Assembly (NCBI GenBank): GCA_031844405.1
Contig: JAUZVC010000001.1
Coordinates: 1,612,001-1,676,000, forward strand
Length of the DNA stretch: 64,000 bases
Direction of reading: 5' to 3'
DNA from: Knoellia sp031844405
GTDB taxonomy: Bacteria; Actinomycetota; Actinomycetes; Actinomycetales; Dermatophilaceae
A program made the translations under genes and the position numbers. Positions 42,202-49,871 of this stretch are shown one piece after another (the first letter of the stretch is position 1; every line of letters begins with the position of its first letter). The notes below the pieces were generated by a model that saw only the letters and a program-made list of their open reading frames with translations, was not told the DNA's origin and searched no databases.

Positions 42202-42723
42202 GTGGCCGTCAAGATTCGTCTCAAGCGGATGGGCAAGATCCGCACCGCCATCTACCGTGTCGTCGTCATGGACTCGCGCACCAAGCGCGATGGCCGCGCG
42301 ATCGAGGAGATCGGCAAGTACGACCCCAACCAGGAGCCGTCGCTCATCGAGATCGACATGGACCGCGCCAACTACTGGCGTGGCCAGGGTGCGCAGCCGA
42401 CCGAGGCCGTCGCCGCGCTCCTGAAGATCATGGACGAGGGCACCCTCAAGGTCGCCGAGCCCAAGGCCAACAAGAAGGACCTCTACGAGGCCGCCCTCGC
42501 CGCCGCGGGCAAGTCCGAGGGTGCTGACACCTCCGGCGCGACCACGGCCCGCAAGAAGGCCGCCAAGAAGGCCGACGCCGAGGCCCCCGCGGCCGAGGAC
42601 AAGGCCGAGGAGACCGCTCCGGCTGCCGACACCGACTCGAGCGCCGCCACCACCGAGAGCGCCGAGGCGCCCGCCGAGGGTGCGGACACCGAGGCCCCCA
42701 AGGCTGACGAGGCAGGGGCCTGA
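42202..42723 (+). CDS. rpsP: 30S ribosomal protein S16
   Basis: 173 residues. MAVKIRLKRMGKIRTAIYRV is the conserved N-terminus, and the S16 core extends to about residue 85. The remaining ~85 residues are an Ala/Glu/Lys-rich extension, longer than the minimal bS16 and probably disordered; Ala/Lys-rich tails also occur in other actinobacterial S16 proteins. Start GTG 42202. First gene of the conserved rpsP-KH-rimM-trmD operon; the KH gene starts 2 nt after its stop. Confidence 0.96.
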   Translation: MAVKIRLKRMGKIRTAIYRVVVMDSRTKRDGRAIEEIGKYDPNQEPSLIEIDMDRANYWRGQGAQPTEAVAALLKIMDEGTLKVAEPKANKKDLYEAALAAAGKSEGADTSGATTARKKAAKKADAEAPAAEDKAEETAPAADTDSSAATTESAEAPAEGADTEAPKADEAGA

Positions 42724-42725
42724 CC

Positions 42726-42968
42726 ATGCTCGAGGAGGCGCTGGAGCACCTCGTCACGGGGATCGTCGACCACAAGGACGACGTCGCCGTGAAGCGCAAG
42801 GAGCTCCGTCGCGGCGAGATCATCGAGGTCCGGGTGCACCCGGACGACCTTGGTCGCGTCATCGGCCGCTCCGGCCGCACGGCCAGCGCCCTGCGCACCG
42901 TGATGACCGCCCTCGCGGGTGGCCGCCCCGTCCGGATCGACATCGTCGACACCGACCGGGTGCGCTGA
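42726..42968 (+). CDS. KH-domain RNA-binding protein (KhpA/YlqC type)
   Basis: 80 residues. LGRVIGRSGRTASALRTVM carries the GxxG loop (GRSG) of a KH domain, and the N-terminus LEEALEHLVTGIVDHKDDV is typical of KhpA. These proteins bind single-stranded RNA, often with a KhpB partner, and affect cell-division and sRNA biology. It occupies the conserved slot between rpsP and rimM. A strong hairpin 18 bp downstream may attenuate transcription into rimM-trmD. Confidence 0.92.
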   Translation: MLEEALEHLVTGIVDHKDDVAVKRKELRRGEIIEVRVHPDDLGRVIGRSGRTASALRTVMTALAGGRPVRIDIVDTDRVR

Positions 42969-42986
42969 CCCACCACGCACGTCACT

Positions 42987-43026
42987 CGAACGCGCCGCGT
43001 CCCCACCGAGGGGCGCGGCGCGTTCG
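42987..43026 (+). terminator. Hairpin between the KH gene and rimM
   Basis: A 17-bp stem with one bulge (42987-43004 with 43010-43026) and a 5-nt loop. It lies inside what is normally one operon, so may be a partial terminator that lowers rimM-trmD expression relative to the S16 gene. Confidence 0.7.
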
Positions 43027-43056
43027 CGTGCCCGCCGTCCTGAGAGGATTCGACCC

Positions 43057-43602
43057 ATGGCCAGCACCGACTCCCTGCTCGTCGCCCGCATCGGCAAGCC
43101 CCACGGCCTGCGCGGCGAGGTCACCGTGCAGACCCACACCGACGACCCGGAGGGGCGCTACGTCCCCGGGACGGTCTTCGCGACCGAGGCGGCGACAGGC
43201 ACCGGGGTGCCCCGTGCCCTCACCCTCGCCAGCGCGCGCAAGCACCGCGAGATCTGGCTGCTCGGCTTCGAGGAGATCCCGGACCGCACCTGGGCCGAGT
43301 CGCTGCGCGGCACCCGCCTCCTGCTCGACCCCGAGGAGCTCGACGACGACGCGGACGACGACGAGGGCTGGTACGAGCACGACCTCGTCGGCCTCGCCGT
43401 CGTCGAGCCGTCCGGTGCCGCGCTCGGGGAGGTGACCGGTCTCGTCGTCGGCGCCGCGCAGGACCTTCTCGAGGTCCGCCTGGCCGACGGGCGCGAGGCA
43501 CTCGTGCCCTTCGTCGAGGCCATCGTCACGTCGGTCGACGTCGAGGGCGGCCACGTCGTCGTCGACGCCCCCGCGGGCCTGTTCGACCTCGACGAGGCCT
43601 GA
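43057..43602 (+). CDS. rimM: Ribosome maturation factor RimM
   Basis: 181 residues. LLVARIGKPHGLRGEVTVQ is the conserved start of the N-terminal beta-barrel. The C-terminal PRC-barrel follows an acidic linker (about 92-105, EELDDDADDDEGWYEH). It assists 30S head assembly by binding S19. trmD follows after 7 nt, the normal pairing. Confidence 0.95.
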   Translation: MASTDSLLVARIGKPHGLRGEVTVQTHTDDPEGRYVPGTVFATEAATGTGVPRALTLASARKHREIWLLGFEEIPDRTWAESLRGTRLLLDPEELDDDADDDEGWYEHDLVGLAVVEPSGAALGEVTGLVVGAAQDLLEVRLADGREALVPFVEAIVTSVDVEGGHVVVDAPAGLFDLDEA

Positions 43603-43609
43603 GGACGAC

Positions 43610-44872
43610 ATGGGCCGGCAGCGACTCGACGTCGTCACGATCTTCCCCGAGTACCTCGCGCCGCTCGACCTCTCGCTCATCGGCAAGGCCCGGCGCGACG
43701 GCCTGCTCGACCTGCACGTGCACGACCTGCGCGACTTCACCCATGACCGGCACCGCACGGTCGACGACTCGCCGTACGGCGGTGGGGCCGGCATGGTGAT
43801 GAAGCCGGGCCCGTGGGCCGAGGCGCTCGAGCACGTCGTGGCCGAGGGGAGTGCGGGCGGCGGGGCGGGCGGGGCGGGCACGCCCGGCGCGGCGGGGGTG
43901 TCCGGCGCGACGGGTGCGACGCAGCCCTCGCGCGTGCCGACCCTCATCATCCCGGGTCCCGGTGGTGAGCGCTTCACCCAGCAGGTGGCGCGCGAGCTCG
44001 CCGAGGAGCCCTGGCTCGCCTTCGCCTGCGGACGCTACGAGGGGATCGACGAGCGCGTCTACGAGTGGGCCGGTGAGCGGATGCCGGTGCGGGTCCTCTC
44101 GCTCGGCGACTACGTCCTCAACGGGGGAGAAGTCGCCGTCCTCGCCATGGTGGAGGCGGTCGCGCGGCTCCTGCCCGGCGTCATCGGCAACGCCGAGTCG
44201 CTCGTCGAGGAGTCGCACGAGGACGGGCTGCTCGAGTACCCCGTCTACACCAAGCCCGCCGAGTGGGACGGCCGCCACGTGCCCGACGTCCTCCTCGGCG
44301 GCAACCACCGGGCCATCGCCGAGTGGCGCCACGAGCAGCGCGTCCAGCGCACTGCCGAGCGGCGCCCGGACCTGCTGCCCCCGGCCGCGGCCTCGACCGC
44401 ACTCGCCGACCTCGAGGAGCGGGTGGCGACCCCTGCCGACGCCCCGGACCTCCAGGTCCTCACCCGGGCCTGCTGGGCGCCGGAGTTCGCCCGCTACGGC
44501 ATGTTCAGCGCCGGCGAGGAGGATCTCGAGACGGTACGGGCCGGCATACAGGAGTGGGACACACGGGTGTGGCGGCGGGATGGGCAGCTGCTCGCCTCGG
44601 TGCGCGTGCGGCCGCACCCCACGCAGGAGGCGACGTGGCAGATCGGGCGGCTCATGGTCGCGCCCTACCTCCAGGGCCGGGGTCTCGGCCGCGAGCTCCT
44701 CTCGTATGCCGAGTCGCTGGCTCCCGAGGACGTCCGCACCTACTGGCTCAACACCGGTGCGAAGAGCACCGAGAACCTTCGGATGTACAAGAAGGCGGGC
44801 TACCGGGTGCGTCCGGGGGAGGGCGAGTTCCCGGGCACGGTCGACCTCACCAAGCGTCGCGGTCCCGCCTGA
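43610..44872 (+). CDS. trmD: tRNA (guanine(37)-N1)-methyltransferase TrmD fused to a GNAT acetyltransferase domain
   Basis: 420 residues, against about 230-270 for ordinary TrmD. Residues 1-265 are a complete SPOUT methylase: VVTIFPEYLAPL, YGGGAGMVMKPGP and the knot LSLGDYVLNGGEVAVLAMVE. They make m1G37 in tRNAs reading CNN/CGG-type codons, preventing frameshifts. A Gly/Ala insert (about 79-104) lies in a loop of this domain. From about 270 a GNAT fold follows, with VATPADAPDLQVL, the acetyl-CoA motif LMVAPYLQGRGLGRELL and NTGAKSTENLRMYKKAGYRV. No stop or restart separates the halves. The acetyl acceptor is unknown. A GC-rich terminator follows. Confidence 0.93.
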   Translation: MGRQRLDVVTIFPEYLAPLDLSLIGKARRDGLLDLHVHDLRDFTHDRHRTVDDSPYGGGAGMVMKPGPWAEALEHVVAEGSAGGGAGGAGTPGAAGVSGATGATQPSRVPTLIIPGPGGERFTQQVARELAEEPWLAFACGRYEGIDERVYEWAGERMPVRVLSLGDYVLNGGEVAVLAMVEAVARLLPGVIGNAESLVEESHEDGLLEYPVYTKPAEWDGRHVPDVLLGGNHRAIAEWRHEQRVQRTAERRPDLLPPAAASTALADLEERVATPADAPDLQVLTRACWAPEFARYGMFSAGEEDLETVRAGIQEWDTRVWRRDGQLLASVRVRPHPTQEATWQIGRLMVAPYLQGRGLGRELLSYAESLAPEDVRTYWLNTGAKSTENLRMYKKAGYRVRPGEGEFPGTVDLTKRRGPA

Positions 44873-44961
44873 GCGCAGCCTTGGTGACTGGGTGGCGACC
44901 GGTGCTGCTCCGAGGACGTCCGTGCGCGGTGACGGGGCCCGAACGGGTTGGCCCGGACCGG

Positions 44962-44995
44962 GCCGTCCGGGGGTCGCGGCGGCCCCCCGGACGGC
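44962..44995 (+). terminator. Terminator of the rpsP-KH-rimM-trmD operon
   Basis: A perfect 12-bp stem, GCCGTCCGGGGG (44962-44973) with CCCCCGGACGGC (44984-44995), and a 10-nt loop, about 90 bp past the trmD stop. Confidence 0.75.
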
Positions 44996-45029
44996 GTGCC
45001 CCGTATACCCCATGAACCGCAGCTGACCT

Positions 45030-45047
45030 CCTCTTTCACCAAAGAGG
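45030..45047. terminator. Small hairpin before the coiled-coil protein gene
   Basis: CCTCTTT (45030-45036) pairs with AAAGAGG (45041-45047) around CACC. It lies upstream of the candidate promoter of the next gene, so could be a residual terminator or a regulatory structure. Confidence 0.4.
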
Positions 45048-45069
45048 TCCGGGTCGCGTCCCCGATAAC

Positions 45070-45075
45070 TAGCCT
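45070..45075 (+). promoter_or_regulatory. -10 candidate of the coiled-coil protein gene
   Basis: TAGCCT, overlapped by TAACTA at 45066-45071, would give a leader of about 50 nt that contains a GAAGAGAGG ribosome binding site ahead of ATG 45131. Confidence 0.4.
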
Positions 45076-45130
45076 CCGGAACGAGGGCCGCACCCGGGCC
45101 CTCGGAGTCCTGAAGAGAGGCCATCACCCC

Positions 45131-47485
45131 ATGCACGTCCCTGACCCTGCCTCGCGCGCCTCCGCCCGACGCGCCGCCCTCCTGCTCGTCGCCCCCGCGA
45201 CCTTCGCAGGCATGCTCCTCGTCGCCGGTCCCGCCCAGGCGGCCACGGCCGCCCCGACCGCCGAGAAGGGCATCTGCAACGGCGTCGTCAACCAGCTCGC
45301 GCACCGGGGGAGCGTGCAGGAGAACCTGCTTCGCGCCGCAGCCCGCAGGAACGCCGACGCAATCGCCGCCCTCACCGCGCAGCGCGACGCGCTCAGGGCC
45401 CAGGCGGGTGCGCTCCTCGCGGACATCACGGCGATCGACGGCCAGATCGCGGCGCTCGACGCCGAGGGTGCGCGCCTCACGTCCGAGCTCGAGACCGCCC
45501 AGGCCTCGCTCGCCGCCCTCGAGTCGCAGCGAGCAGCGGCGGCCGACGCCGTCGCGGCCGCGACGAAGTCGCTCGCCGACGTCATGGAGGACCGCGACGC
45601 GACCCAGCAGCAGGTGGACGAGCTCGAGGCTCAGCTGACCTCGGCCAGGGCCGCCAAGTCCGAGCTCGAGACCGCGAGGTCCGAGGCGGCTGCGACGCTG
45701 AGCGACACACAGGAGGCGCTCGACACGGCCAAGACGGAGCTCGCGTCACTCGAGGCCGACGCGACCAGGGCCGCCGAGGCGCTGGCCGCCAAGAACGCCG
45801 AGATCGCCGCGGCGAAGGTGCAGCTCGCCGACCTCGAGACAGCCGCCGGTGCGGCCGCCGACGAGGTGGACCGCGCTGCGCAGGCCGTGGCCGACGCCGA
45901 GGCCGAGCTCGCCCGGCTCGAGGCCGTGGGCGAGGCCGCACAGGCCGAGCTCGACGCCCAGAAGGCCCGCGTCGCCGACGCGCGGTCGACGCTCACCGGT
46001 CTGAGGGACGACGCGGCTGCGGCCGAGGCCGCTGTGACGGCGAAGCAGGGCGAGATCTCGACGGCGCAGGGCCAGCTCGCCTCGCTCGAGGACGCGGCCG
46101 GGACCGCCGCGAAGGCCCTTGCGGCGAAGGAAGCCGAGGTCGCCACCGCCCAGGCCGCTCTCGCCACGCTCCAGGGCCAGGTCGAGCAGACCCGTGCGGC
46201 GATCACCGCGAACGAGAAGTCGCTCGCCACGCTGTCGGGCCAGATCACCGCGCTGGAGGGTTCGATCGCCACGCTGACCTCCCAGGTGACCGCGAAGCAG
46301 GCGGCGCTGGCGACCGCACAGAGTGAGCTCGCCGCCCTCGTCCAGTCGAAGGCGACCCTCGCGTCCGAGATCGCCGCCCTGCAGGCCCGGATCGACACCG
46401 AGTTCCCGCCGAACTCGAACTCGAATGCCAAGCGGCAGCTGGAGGCCCAGCGAGACGCCAAGAAGGCCCAGCTCGCCACGCTCGACACCCAGATCGCTGA
46501 CAAGAACACGGTCATCAGCGGCCTGCAGGGTGACCTCGCGACGCTCCAGACACAGGTCAACACCCTCAACGGTCAGCTCCAGGCCAAGCAGGCCGAGAGC
46601 AGCGCCCTCCAGACCGAGGGGGCACGCCTGCAGGCACAGCTCGCGAACCAGCAGGCCGCTGTCACCCAGAAGCAGTCCGAGATCGCGACTCTCAAGGCCC
46701 AGCTGCCGGCGCTGGTCACCGCCGTCGGCGACGCCGATGCCGCGGTCACCGCCAAGCAGGGCGAGCTCTCCGCGCTGCGGGCCCAGCTGCCGCCACTCGA
46801 GGCCGCTGCGTCCGCCGCCGCAGCCGCCGTGAGCGCGCAGGAGCAGGTCGTCGCCGACCTCGAGGCCGCCCTGCCCGGCCTCACCGAAGGTGTGGAGCAG
46901 GCCCAGCGCGACGTCGCCGCACAGCGCGACGTGCTCGCCGGGCGCCGCGACGAGCTCGCCGGTGCCGAGGAGGCCCTCACCACGGCGCGGGCCGCCGTCG
47001 ACGCGAAGAAGGGCGAGATCTCCTCCCTCGAGGGCCAGGTCCCGGGGCTCGAGGCCGCGGTCCGTTCGGCGGAGGCCGCCGTGGCGGTGAAGCTGGACGA
47101 GGTCACAGGGCTGAACGGCGAGGTCGACGCGCTCGTCGCCCGGCTCGCCACGCTCAACACCCAGATCACGGCCAAGGAGGCCGAGGTGCTCGCCCTCCAG
47201 GCACGGGTCGCGCCACTGCTCGACCAGCTCAACCGGCTCAACGAGGAGGTCAGCGCCACCGAGGCCGAGCTCAAGGCACTCCAGGGGCAGCTGACCACCC
47301 TCGACACGAAGATCACCGACGCCCAGACGCTCCTGCGCTCGCTCGAGTCGCAGAAGAAGGCCAACAAGGACGCGATCACCGCCCAGAAGGCCGTCGTCGT
47401 CGGTCTCCAGGGCCAGCTCGCCGAGGTCCAGAAGCAGGTCGCCGCCCTCGACGCGACGATCGCCCTCGGCGGCTGCGTCGTCTGA
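45131..47485 (+). CDS. Secreted long coiled-coil repeat protein, unknown function
   Basis: 784 residues. A Sec signal peptide (about 1-37) ends at GPAQA before ATAAP. Almost everything after residue ~60 is heptad-patterned, Ala/Leu/Glu/Gln-rich coiled coil. From residue 300 to 411 and again from 481 to 732 it is organised in 28-residue units (four heptads) with the consensus start AAVTAKQ and leucines at unit positions 13, 17 and 20. A polar break with EFPPNSNSNAK (424-434) sits between the two runs. Only two cysteines exist in the mature protein (Cys49 and Cys782), one at each end. No enzymatic domain, anchor or cell-wall sorting signal was seen. A rod of roughly 100 nm is possible if it is one continuous helix. 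It lies between trmD and rplS as an accessory gene with its own terminator. A structural or adhesive envelope role is only a guess. Confidence 0.8.
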   Translation: MHVPDPASRASARRAALLLVAPATFAGMLLVAGPAQAATAAPTAEKGICNGVVNQLAHRGSVQENLLRAAARRNADAIAALTAQRDALRAQAGALLADITAIDGQIAALDAEGARLTSELETAQASLAALESQRAAAADAVAAATKSLADVMEDRDATQQQVDELEAQLTSARAAKSELETARSEAAATLSDTQEALDTAKTELASLEADATRAAEALAAKNAEIAAAKVQLADLETAAGAAADEVDRAAQAVADAEAELARLEAVGEAAQAELDAQKARVADARSTLTGLRDDAAAAEAAVTAKQGEISTAQGQLASLEDAAGTAAKALAAKEAEVATAQAALATLQGQVEQTRAAITANEKSLATLSGQITALEGSIATLTSQVTAKQAALATAQSELAALVQSKATLASEIAALQARIDTEFPPNSNSNAKRQLEAQRDAKKAQLATLDTQIADKNTVISGLQGDLATLQTQVNTLNGQLQAKQAESSALQTEGARLQAQLANQQAAVTQKQSEIATLKAQLPALVTAVGDADAAVTAKQGELSALRAQLPPLEAAASAAAAAVSAQEQVVADLEAALPGLTEGVEQAQRDVAAQRDVLAGRRDELAGAEEALTTARAAVDAKKGEISSLEGQVPGLEAAVRSAEAAVAVKLDEVTGLNGEVDALVARLATLNTQITAKEAEVLALQARVAPLLDQLNRLNEEVSATEAELKALQGQLTTLDTKITDAQTLLRSLESQKKANKDAITAQKAVVVGLQGQLAEVQKQVAALDATIALGGCVV
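46028..47326 (+). repeat. 84-bp (28-codon) repeats inside the coiled-coil gene
   Basis: Four units occupy 46028-46363 and nine units 46571-47326, in phase with codons. Units are conserved mainly at the protein level; short DNA identities such as AAGCAGGGCGAG recur (e.g. near 46042 and 46755). A less conserved unit precedes the first run. This suggests old internal duplication followed by divergence. Confidence 0.75.
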
Positions 47486-47510
47486 CCTGTGCGCCCTGCG
47501 GGCACGAGAG

Positions 47511-47552
47511 CACGGGAGGTCCCGGACCCACGAGGGTTCGGGACCTCCCGTG
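47511..47552 (+). terminator. Terminator of the coiled-coil protein gene
   Basis: A 19-bp stem with one G-U pair (47511-47529 with 47534-47552) and a 4-nt loop, 26 bp past the stop codon; one of the strongest hairpins in the window. Confidence 0.8.
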
Positions 47553-47571
47553 CTGGGGAGTGACCGACCGC

Positions 47572-47577
47572 TAGCGT
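47572..47577 (+). promoter_or_regulatory. -10 box of the 193-residue membrane protein gene
   Basis: TAGCGT, 7 nt before GTG 47585; leaderless configuration. Confidence 0.5.
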
Positions 47578-47584
47578 TCGGCGT

Positions 47585-48166
47585 GTGACCACCCAGCCGC
47601 TCAACCCACCCGACCTGCGCCGGGCCCACGAGTCCCAGACGCGCCAGTTCCGGGTCGGCCGGATCGCCGCCGTCGCTGTCCTCGCCGGGGTCGGTGTCCT
47701 CACGGGTCTCGTCGTGTGGGCCGGAGTCGGTGGGGTGTCCGGCTTCGTCACCGGCCTGCTCGCGCTGCTCGGGTTCCTCCTGCTCCTCGGGGTGCCGATG
47801 GCGATCTCGTCCGCCAAGGAGCAGAAGCACGACGGCCCCGCGGGCAGGGGCCCCTCCGCCTTCGGGCAGGTCACGACGACCGCGCCACCCGCGCAGGTCT
47901 GGGAGTCCGTGTATGCCGCCTTGGCCGCCCAGGGGTTCGGCCCACCTCGTCCGACGGACCCGCAGACGGTCGTCTCGTCCCGCTCGCTGTCGATGGCGAG
48001 CTGGGGTGAGAGCGTCACCGTGAGGCTCCAGGCCCACGACGGCAGGGGACTCGTCACGGCATGGTCGCGACCGGCATACCCGCTGCAGTGGCTCGACTAC
48101 GGACGCAACCGCCGCTACGCCAACGCCGTCCTCAACGCCGTCCCCGGAGCCACGCCCGTCGCCTGA
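47585..48166 (+). CDS. Two-helix membrane protein, unknown function
   Basis: 193 residues. Two predicted membrane helices, IAAVAVLAGVGVLTGLVVWA and FVTGLLALLGFLLLLGVPMA, are followed by a cytoplasmic or external domain of about 110 residues with PPAQVWESVYAALAAQGF and WGESVTVRLQAHDGRG. The latter part is reminiscent of small DUF1499/polyketide-cyclase-like folds, but I cannot assign a family. It is monocistronic, bounded by a strong terminator upstream and a bidirectional hairpin downstream. Confidence 0.65.
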   Translation: MTTQPLNPPDLRRAHESQTRQFRVGRIAAVAVLAGVGVLTGLVVWAGVGGVSGFVTGLLALLGFLLLLGVPMAISSAKEQKHDGPAGRGPSAFGQVTTTAPPAQVWESVYAALAAQGFGPPRPTDPQTVVSSRSLSMASWGESVTVRLQAHDGRGLVTAWSRPAYPLQWLDYGRNRRYANAVLNAVPGATPVA

Positions 48167-48185
48167 CCGGCGAGGGGCGGCGACG

Positions 48186-48225
48186 GTCCTCACGAAGGCG
48201 TGACGGGTGACGCCTTTCCGAGGAC
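48186..48225. terminator. Bidirectional hairpin between the membrane protein gene and fetB
   Basis: GTCCTC (48186-48191) pairs with GAGGAC (48220-48225), and AAGGCGT (48195-48201) with ACGCCTT (48210-48216). Three mismatches separate the two stems. It lies between convergent genes. Confidence 0.6.
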
Positions 48226-48248
48226 GGGGTGGTGGGCCGACGAGTGAC

Positions 48249-49007
48249 TCAGGGGCGGAGGCGGGCCTGCAGGTCGTCCGGGAGCAGCCGGGCACCTGCG
48301 ATGAGCCGTCCGGCCACGACCGCCGTCGTCGTCTGCGCCGCCATGATCCCGAGCAGCACGAGCACCTGCGCGGCGGCCGCCTGAGCCGGTGAGCCGCCGC
48401 CGAGGAGCACTCCGATGAACGCGCCGGGCAGCGTCACGACCCCGGCCGTGCGCACCTGGTCGAGGCCGGGGATGAGCGCCTCGGGCAGGCGCCGGTGGAC
48501 GACCTCGTCGATCGCCTGGGCGCGGGTGAGCCCGAGGGAGAGGGCGGCGTCGTACTGCCCGGTCTCCTCGCGCAGGGCGGCGAAGGCGCGCCGGCCGACC
48601 AGGGTGTGCCCGTTCATCGTGTTGCCGAGGATGATGCCGACGACGGGGATGAGGGCGATTCCCTCGAGCGGCACCGTGCGGGTGAGCAGGACGATGGCGA
48701 CGACCGGCAGCAGCCCGGCGAGCATCGCGACCGTCGACCAGGGCCAGGACGCCGTCGCCTCCACTCGCCGGGTCGTCGTCACCACCGCGACCGCGAACAT
48801 GAGGCACAGCAGCAGCACCGACAGTCCGAGGTTGCGCGCGACGGCCGTGATGACGAGCGCCGCGATGCCCAGCTGGACCACGGCCCGCCCGGCCGCGAGC
48901 AGGGTGGAGGCCGGCTTCGGGAGCCGCCCCACGGCATACATCGTCAGGGTGAGGGCGAGAAGCGCGACGCACGCCAGCGCGACGGGCCAGCCGGGATCGA
49001 TGCTCAC
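48249..49007 (-). CDS. fetB: FetB/YbbM family ABC transporter permease
   Basis: 252 residues, UPF0014 family. About seven membrane helices; GIILGNTMNGHTLVGRRA and VVTLPGAFIGVLLGGGSPAQ are characteristic segments. E. coli FetB with the ATPase FetA exports iron and protects against oxidative stress. No fetA-like ATPase gene lies next to this one, so the partner must be elsewhere or the gene is orphaned. GTG 49007 gives a product starting VSIDPGWPVALACVALLAL, directly at the first helix. Confidence 0.88.
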   Translation of the reverse strand: MSIDPGWPVALACVALLALTLTMYAVGRLPKPASTLLAAGRAVVQLGIAALVITAVARNLGLSVLLLCLMFAVAVVTTTRRVEATASWPWSTVAMLAGLLPVVAIVLLTRTVPLEGIALIPVVGIILGNTMNGHTLVGRRAFAALREETGQYDAALSLGLTRAQAIDEVVHRRLPEALIPGLDQVRTAGVVTLPGAFIGVLLGGGSPAQAAAAQVLVLLGIMAAQTTTAVVAGRLIAGARLLPDDLQARLRP

Positions 49008-49070
49008 GCCGCACACCGTATGCCGCGCGTCCGACGGGCGTGTGTCGGCGTGCCTTGGCATCCTTGCGCC

Positions 49071-49499
49071 ATGACCGGGGAGTGGCTCGTGGCGATCCTG
49101 GCGTTCGTCGGTGCGGCGATCGGCTCGGCCGCGAGCTTCTGGGCAGCCCGTCGCGACACCGAGGCCGAGTCGCGGGCGGCGGCCGACGACCTCAGCCAGC
49201 GCGAGCGGGCCAGCGCCCGCGAGGAGTGGGGACGACGGTTCACGGCTGCGCTCGCGGACCTCAACTCCGACGAGTCGTTCCGGCGTCGGCACTTCGGCCG
49301 CATCGTGCTCGGCGCGATGGTCGACAGCGACCTCACCTCGGCGGAGGACCGCCGGCTGCTCGAGGAGGTCCTGCTCGCTCATGCCCGCTTCGACCAGGAG
49401 GGCGACGAGGTGGGCCTCGGTGGCGAGGGAATGCTCGTGGACGACGTCCGGGTTGTGGAGGATGATGGAGACGAGCCACCCGAGAGGAGCCGCAGATGA
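49071..49499 (+). CDS. Small membrane-anchored protein, unknown function
   Basis: 142 residues. One N-terminal helix (LVAILAFVGAAIGSAASFWA) is followed by a charged region with RRDTEAESRAAADDLSQRER and EEWGRRFTAALADL, likely a helical cytoplasmic domain. The C-terminus is acidic. I do not recognise a family. Its stop overlaps the start of the next short gene (ATGA), so the two probably work or are at least translated together. Confidence 0.6.
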   Translation: MTGEWLVAILAFVGAAIGSAASFWAARRDTEAESRAAADDLSQRERASAREEWGRRFTAALADLNSDESFRRRHFGRIVLGAMVDSDLTSAEDRRLLEEVLLAHARFDQEGDEVGLGGEGMLVDDVRVVEDDGDEPPERSRR

Positions 49500-49657
49500 G
49501 CGAACGCATCGTCAAGGTCACCCGTGACCAGATCGAGTCCGCCAAGCTCCTCATCCGGCTGCGTGGCGGTGAGGACAAGGTCGACCCCGACATCGTGCTC
49601 ATCGCGAACGCCCGGCGGCGACCACGGTCCACCCCTCCGGAGCCGGTCACCCCCTAG
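49496..49657 (+). CDS. Short ORF (53 residues), coupled to the preceding gene
   Basis: The product begins MSERIVKVTRDQIESAKLL and has a basic RRRPRS stretch and a Pro-rich end. The evidence for it being real is the 4-nt ATGA overlap, an upstream GAGAGGAG ribosome binding site, and coherent amphipathic helix spacing in IESAKLLIRLRGGEDKV. No family recognised and no homologue can be claimed without a search. Confidence 0.5.
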   Translation: MSERIVKVTRDQIESAKLLIRLRGGEDKVDPDIVLIANARRRPRSTPPEPVTP

Positions 49658-49871
49658 CAGCGTCGCCCGGCCCGATTTCTCGGTATGCCGGGTGCTCTGG
49701 CAAACTTGCTCCTTGCGTCCGTCGACACAACGCCCCCGCCACAGGGGGAGTGCCCGGCACCCGACCTTCCCGGTCAGCCGCGCATGAGGCCACGACGCGC
49801 GCACCACCACCAGACAGAGCACGACATCACCGTGGGTGACCTGTGGCACCGCACAAGAAAGCGAAGCAGTC
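49658..49871 (+). promoter_or_regulatory. Promoter and 5' leader of rplS
   Basis: 214 bp without an ORF I would support. An octamer copy lies at 49683-49690; CAAACT (49701-49706) is a possible -10. The leader contains a CCCCC/GGGGG hairpin (49733-49737 with 49744-49748). Ribosomal-protein leaders can be autoregulatory, but I cannot match this to a known L19 leader motif. ATG 49872 has GAAAGCGAAG rather than a strong Shine-Dalgarno before it. Confidence 0.4.

Noticed and set aside
45746..48295. Long minus-strand open frame opposite the coiled-coil gene
   Set aside because: It is Leu/Gly/Arg-rich and repetitive only because it mirrors the repeats of the real gene; it also runs across the strong terminator at 47511.
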